A stretch of 18,448 bases of DNA from Flavobacteriaceae bacterium (GTDB lineage: Bacteria; Bacteroidota; Bacteroidia; Flavobacteriales; Flavobacteriaceae). The position numbers and the translations under genes were made by a program. Positions 16,057 to 18,448 of this stretch are shown here, one piece after another. The notes under the pieces were generated by a model, which had not been told where the DNA came from, searched no databases, and worked only from the letters and a program-made list of their open reading frames with translations. Each line of letters starts with the position of its first letter. The stretch's first letter is position 1. The stretch is from positions 1-18,448 of the forward strand of contig JABHGH010000135.1 in NCBI GenBank assembly GCA_018672145.1, read 5' to 3'.

Positions 16057-17397
16057 TTAGACAACTCCTTGAGCGAGCATGGCATCGGCGACCTTGACAA
16101 AGCCGGCGATATTTGCTCCTTTTTCGTAGTTGACATGACTCCCATTTTTCCCATAAGTAACACAGGCGCTATGAATATCTGCCATGATATTTTTGAGGCG
16201 ATCATCCACTTCGTTACGCGTCCAGCTATAACGGAGGGAATTTTGCGCCATTTCCAGTCCCGAAACAGCAACACCTCCAGCATTGGATGCCTTACCAGGC
16301 GCATATAACATTTGATGCGCATGAAACAATTTGATCGCTGCGGGTGTGGAGGGCATATTGGCACCTTCACTGACACAAACACAGCCATTGGCTGCTAGCT
16401 GCTTGGCGTCGTTTTCTTCCAGTTCGTTTTGTGTCGCGCAAGGAAATGCCACATCACACGGCACACTCCATGGGCGTTCTCCTTTAAAAAAGCTTGCCGA
16501 CGGATAGGCATCGACATATGCACTAATACGTCCGCGTTTGACATTTTTTAAATCGATTACAAAGGCGAGTTTCTCGGCATCGATACCATCGGGATCCATC
16601 ACATAGCCTGAAGAGTCGGAAAGGGTCAGGACTTTTGCACCCAATTGAATGCATTTTTCAGCGGCGTATTGTGCCACGTTTCCTGATCCAGAGATCACCA
16701 CTTTTTTGTTTTGCAGACCTTCATCACGAGTGGCGAGCATATTTTCTGCAAAATAAACCGCACCATAACCGGTGGCTTCTGGGCGAATCATCGAACCACC
16801 CCAACTGATACCCTTGCCAGTGAGAACTCCTGTAAATTCGTTCTTTAATCGTTTATATTGGCCAAACATATACCCGATCTCACGACCGCCAACGCCGATA
16901 TCTCCGGCAGGGATGTCACGATTTGGGCCAATATGACGAAACAGTTCGGTCATAAAGCTTTGGCAAAAACGCATCACTTCACCATCAGACTTTCCTTTGG
17001 GGCTAAAATCTGCACCGCCTTTTCCACCGCCCATGGGCAAGGTGGTGAGTGCATTTTTAAAGACCTGTTCAAAAGCCAAAAATTTAAGAATACTCAAATT
17101 CACAGACTCATGAAAGCGCAAGCCTCCTTTGTAAGGACCAATGGCGGAGTTCATTTCTATACGAAAACCACGGTTGACACGAATCTCTCCGGTATCGTCA
17201 ATCCATGGCACACGGAAGCTCACCACTCGCTCTGGCTCTGCCATGCGCATGAGAATATTTTTACCGTGATAAATATCGTGTTTAACGATATAAGGGATTA
17301 CATTTTCAGCGACTTCATGCACGGCCTGCATAAACTCTGGCTCATGTTGGTTACGCTGTTGTACTTCAGTGATAAATTGGTCAATTATTTTTTTCAT
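16057..17397 (-). CDS. gdhA: NADP-type glutamate dehydrogenase
   Basis: Catalyses reductive amination of 2-oxoglutarate to glutamate (ammonia assimilation), as a cytoplasmic hexamer of the small (about 50 kDa) class. It is 446 residues from ATG 17397 (MKKIIDQFITEV), which is the usual family length. The reading frame stays open to an ATG at 17502, but that extension overlaps the preceding gene and adds 35 unrelated residues. The substrate motif GPYKGGLRFH spans 87-96. The family signature LPMGGGKGGADFSP (120-133) carries catalytic Lys126, and PAGDIGVGGREIGY (163-176) carries Asp166. The Rossmann loop is SGSGNVAQYAAEK (236-248), and the following LSDSSGYV (259-266) matches NADP-using enzymes such as E. 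coli GdhA, where serines replace the acidic residue typical of NAD enzymes. It lies 36 bases from porZ and 46 from the metB-like gene; no clear terminator is seen on either side. Confidence 0.96.
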   Translation of the reverse strand: MKKIIDQFITEVQQRNQHEPEFMQAVHEVAENVIPYIVKHDIYHGKNILMRMAEPERVVSFRVPWIDDTGEIRVNRGFRIEMNSAIGPYKGGLRFHESVNLSILKFLAFEQVFKNALTTLPMGGGKGGADFSPKGKSDGEVMRFCQSFMTELFRHIGPNRDIPAGDIGVGGREIGYMFGQYKRLKNEFTGVLTGKGISWGGSMIRPEATGYGAVYFAENMLATRDEGLQNKKVVISGSGNVAQYAAEKCIQLGAKVLTLSDSSGYVMDPDGIDAEKLAFVIDLKNVKRGRISAYVDAYPSASFFKGERPWSVPCDVAFPCATQNELEENDAKQLAANGCVCVSEGANMPSTPAAIKLFHAHQMLYAPGKASNAGGVAVSGLEMAQNSLRYSWTRNEVDDRLKNIMADIHSACVTYGKNGSHVNYEKGANIAGFVKVADAMLAQGVV

Positions 17398-17417
17398 AAA
17401 CAAAGTAAGATGATGGT

Positions 17418-17452
17418 TAAATGTAAGTAAAATTTGAATGTGTTTAGCCCAA
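17418..17452 (-). promoter_or_regulatory. weak candidate promoter for gdhA
   Basis: On the minus strand TACATTTA (17418-17425) matches seven of eight positions of the Bacteroidetes -7 element TAnnTTTG, and a TTG (17450-17452) lies 24 bases upstream, slightly beyond the usual -33 spacing. A transcript starting about seven bases downstream would have a leader of roughly 14 bases before the gdhA ATG. The match is modest and the TTG lies inside the metB-like reading frame; treat it as a hint only. Confidence 0.22.
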
Positions 17453-18448
17453 TGCTTGCTCCAAATCAGCAATGAGATCGTTGTGATCTTCGATGCCAAC
17501 ACTCAAACGAATGAGGCCATCGACCACGCCTGATTTTTCACGTTCTTCTTTGGGAATCGACGCGTGGGTCATGCTCGCTGGGTGACCTGCCAAACTCTCC
17601 ACACCTCCCAACGACTCGGCCAAGGTAAAGACCTCAAAGCTTTCGACTGTTTGCGTAGCTTTTTTGAGCGAGTCGTCTGTAAGCACAAACGACAGCATGC
17701 CACCAAATCCATTCATTTGACGCTTGGCAACCGCATGATTGGGATGTTCGGGGAACCCCGGCCAATAGACGCGATCCACTTTGGGGTGCTTTGCCAAATA
17801 ATGTGCAATTTTTTCGCCGTTTTCGCAGTGGCGTTGCATACGCACGTGCAAGGTTTTGATGCCGCGCAACACCAAAAAGGAATCTAGAGGACCACAAACC
17901 GCGCCGCTTGCGTTTTGAATAAAGCGAAGGCGTTCGGCCAAAGAGGCATCACGCACAACAAGCGCGCCCAAAATAACATCGGAGTGACCACCCAAATACT
18001 TGGTGGCCGAATGCATAACAATATCGGCTCCCATGGTGAGGGGCTGTTGCAAATAGGGTGAGGCAAACGTGTTATCCACCGCCAATAAAATCCCTTGATC
18101 AGCACTCAGTTTTCGCATTGCTTCGATATCCACAACGTTCATCATCGGATTGGTGGGCGTTTCCACCCATATCAACTTGGTGTTTGCAGTGATTTTTTCG
18201 GAAACATTCGCGGGGTTTTGCATATCTACGAAATGGAATTTGATCCCAAAATCAGCAAATATTTTGGTGAATATTCGATAGCTACCCCCATAGAGGTCGT
18301 TTGTCGAAATCACTTCGTCGCCTGGAGAAAGCAGCTTCACAACCGCATCAATTGCTGCCATTCCCGACCCAAAACAAAAGCCGTGCGAACCGTCTTCAAT
18401 ACTCGCCAATGAGGCTTCCAGTGCTGTTCGAGTGGGGTTGTGGGTGCG
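17444..18448 (-). CDS. metB: cystathionine gamma-synthase-like PLP enzyme, N-terminus cut by window edge
   Basis: A member of the Cys/Met metabolism PLP-dependent family. The frame is open to the right edge and the first visible residues are RTHNPTRTALEASLASIEDG, which align with the phosphate-binding and Arg-containing N-terminal region; about 50-60 residues lie outside. The PLP-binding lysine is in HSATKYLGGHSD (codon at 17999-18001), preceded by VDNTFASPYLQQPL with its PLP-ring Asp. The C-terminal LAESLGGVESLAGHPASMTH and RLSVGIED are typical. The enzyme would either make cystathionine from an activated homoserine and cysteine (methionine route) or cleave cystathionine; sequence alone separates gamma-synthase and gamma-lyase poorly. 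I favour gamma-synthase because flavobacterial proteins with this IKTLHVRMQRHCENG-type region are usually labelled so. A seemingly complete frame from TTG 18409 is an artefact: coding sequence continues upstream of it. The gene ends 46 bases before gdhA. Confidence 0.88.
   Translation of the reverse strand, partial: RTHNPTRTALEASLASIEDGSHGFCFGSGMAAIDAVVKLLSPGDEVISTNDLYGGSYRIFTKIFADFGIKFHFVDMQNPANVSEKITANTKLIWVETPTNPMMNVVDIEAMRKLSADQGILLAVDNTFASPYLQQPLTMGADIVMHSATKYLGGHSDVILGALVVRDASLAERLRFIQNASGAVCGPLDSFLVLRGIKTLHVRMQRHCENGEKIAHYLAKHPKVDRVYWPGFPEHPNHAVAKRQMNGFGGMLSFVLTDDSLKKATQTVESFEVFTLAESLGGVESLAGHPASMTHASIPKEEREKSGVVDGLIRLSVGIEDHNDLIADLEQALG

Noticed and set aside
17398..17502. A longer glutamate dehydrogenase starting at ATG 17502
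   Set aside because: The extra 35 residues overlap the upstream metB-like gene and do not resemble the family; MKKIIDQF at 17397 gives the normal length.
1..18448. Mobile elements, CRISPR repeats, toxin-antitoxin pairs, tRNA or rRNA genes, prophage or defence genes
   Set aside because: Genes fill nearly the whole window, gaps are at most 69 bases, no spaced direct repeats or transposase or integrase motifs were seen, and all genes fit a stable core region.

Overview
The window looks like a stretch of core chromosome from a member of the Bacteroidetes, most likely order Flavobacteriales. The evidence is a PorZ-like type IX secretion protein with a Por-type C-terminal tail, a eukaryote-like (type 2) isoleucyl-tRNA synthetase with the altered GIHH signature, a long LspA with an extra loop, a DksA/TraR-like protein that has lost most of its zinc ligands, and the absence of convincing Shine-Dalgarno sites. 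Gene content and order match what I remember of flavobacterial genomes; I could not run a search to confirm this.

Coding density is very high. Thirteen protein genes fill the window and the longest gap between genes is 69 bases (3590-3658). Twelve genes lie on the minus strand; only the 5-formyltetrahydrofolate cyclo-ligase gene (5501-6064) is on the plus strand. Two genes are cut by the window: pgi loses its C-terminus at base 1, and a cystathionine gamma-synthase-like gene loses its N-terminus at base 18448.

In the minus-strand direction of transcription, from the right: metB-like (partial), then gdhA (NADP-type glutamate dehydrogenase), then a tightly packed block of porZ, recO and a TonB-dependent receptor, whose ends overlap by 1 and 17 bases. 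After a 58-base spacer with two perfect inverted repeats comes ileS-traR/dksA-like-lspA, joined by a 4-base overlap and a zero-base junction. The single plus-strand gene (folate salvage) converges on lspA with a 4-base overlap and diverges from uvrC across 42 bases. Left of it, uvrC, a DUF3108 envelope protein, an M23 endopeptidase lipoprotein and pgi follow one another; the last three overlap by 8 and 65 bases.

Functionally the window mixes housekeeping genes (glycolysis, nitrogen and sulfur amino acid metabolism, nucleotide excision repair, recombination, isoleucine charging, folate) with cell-envelope genes (lipoprotein processing, cell-wall hydrolysis, outer-membrane uptake, type IX secretion). 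I see no mobile element, CRISPR array, tRNA, rRNA or phage gene, and no convincing undescribed multi-gene system. The observations worth a second look are at the level of active-site residues, gene overlaps and one regulatory spacer.
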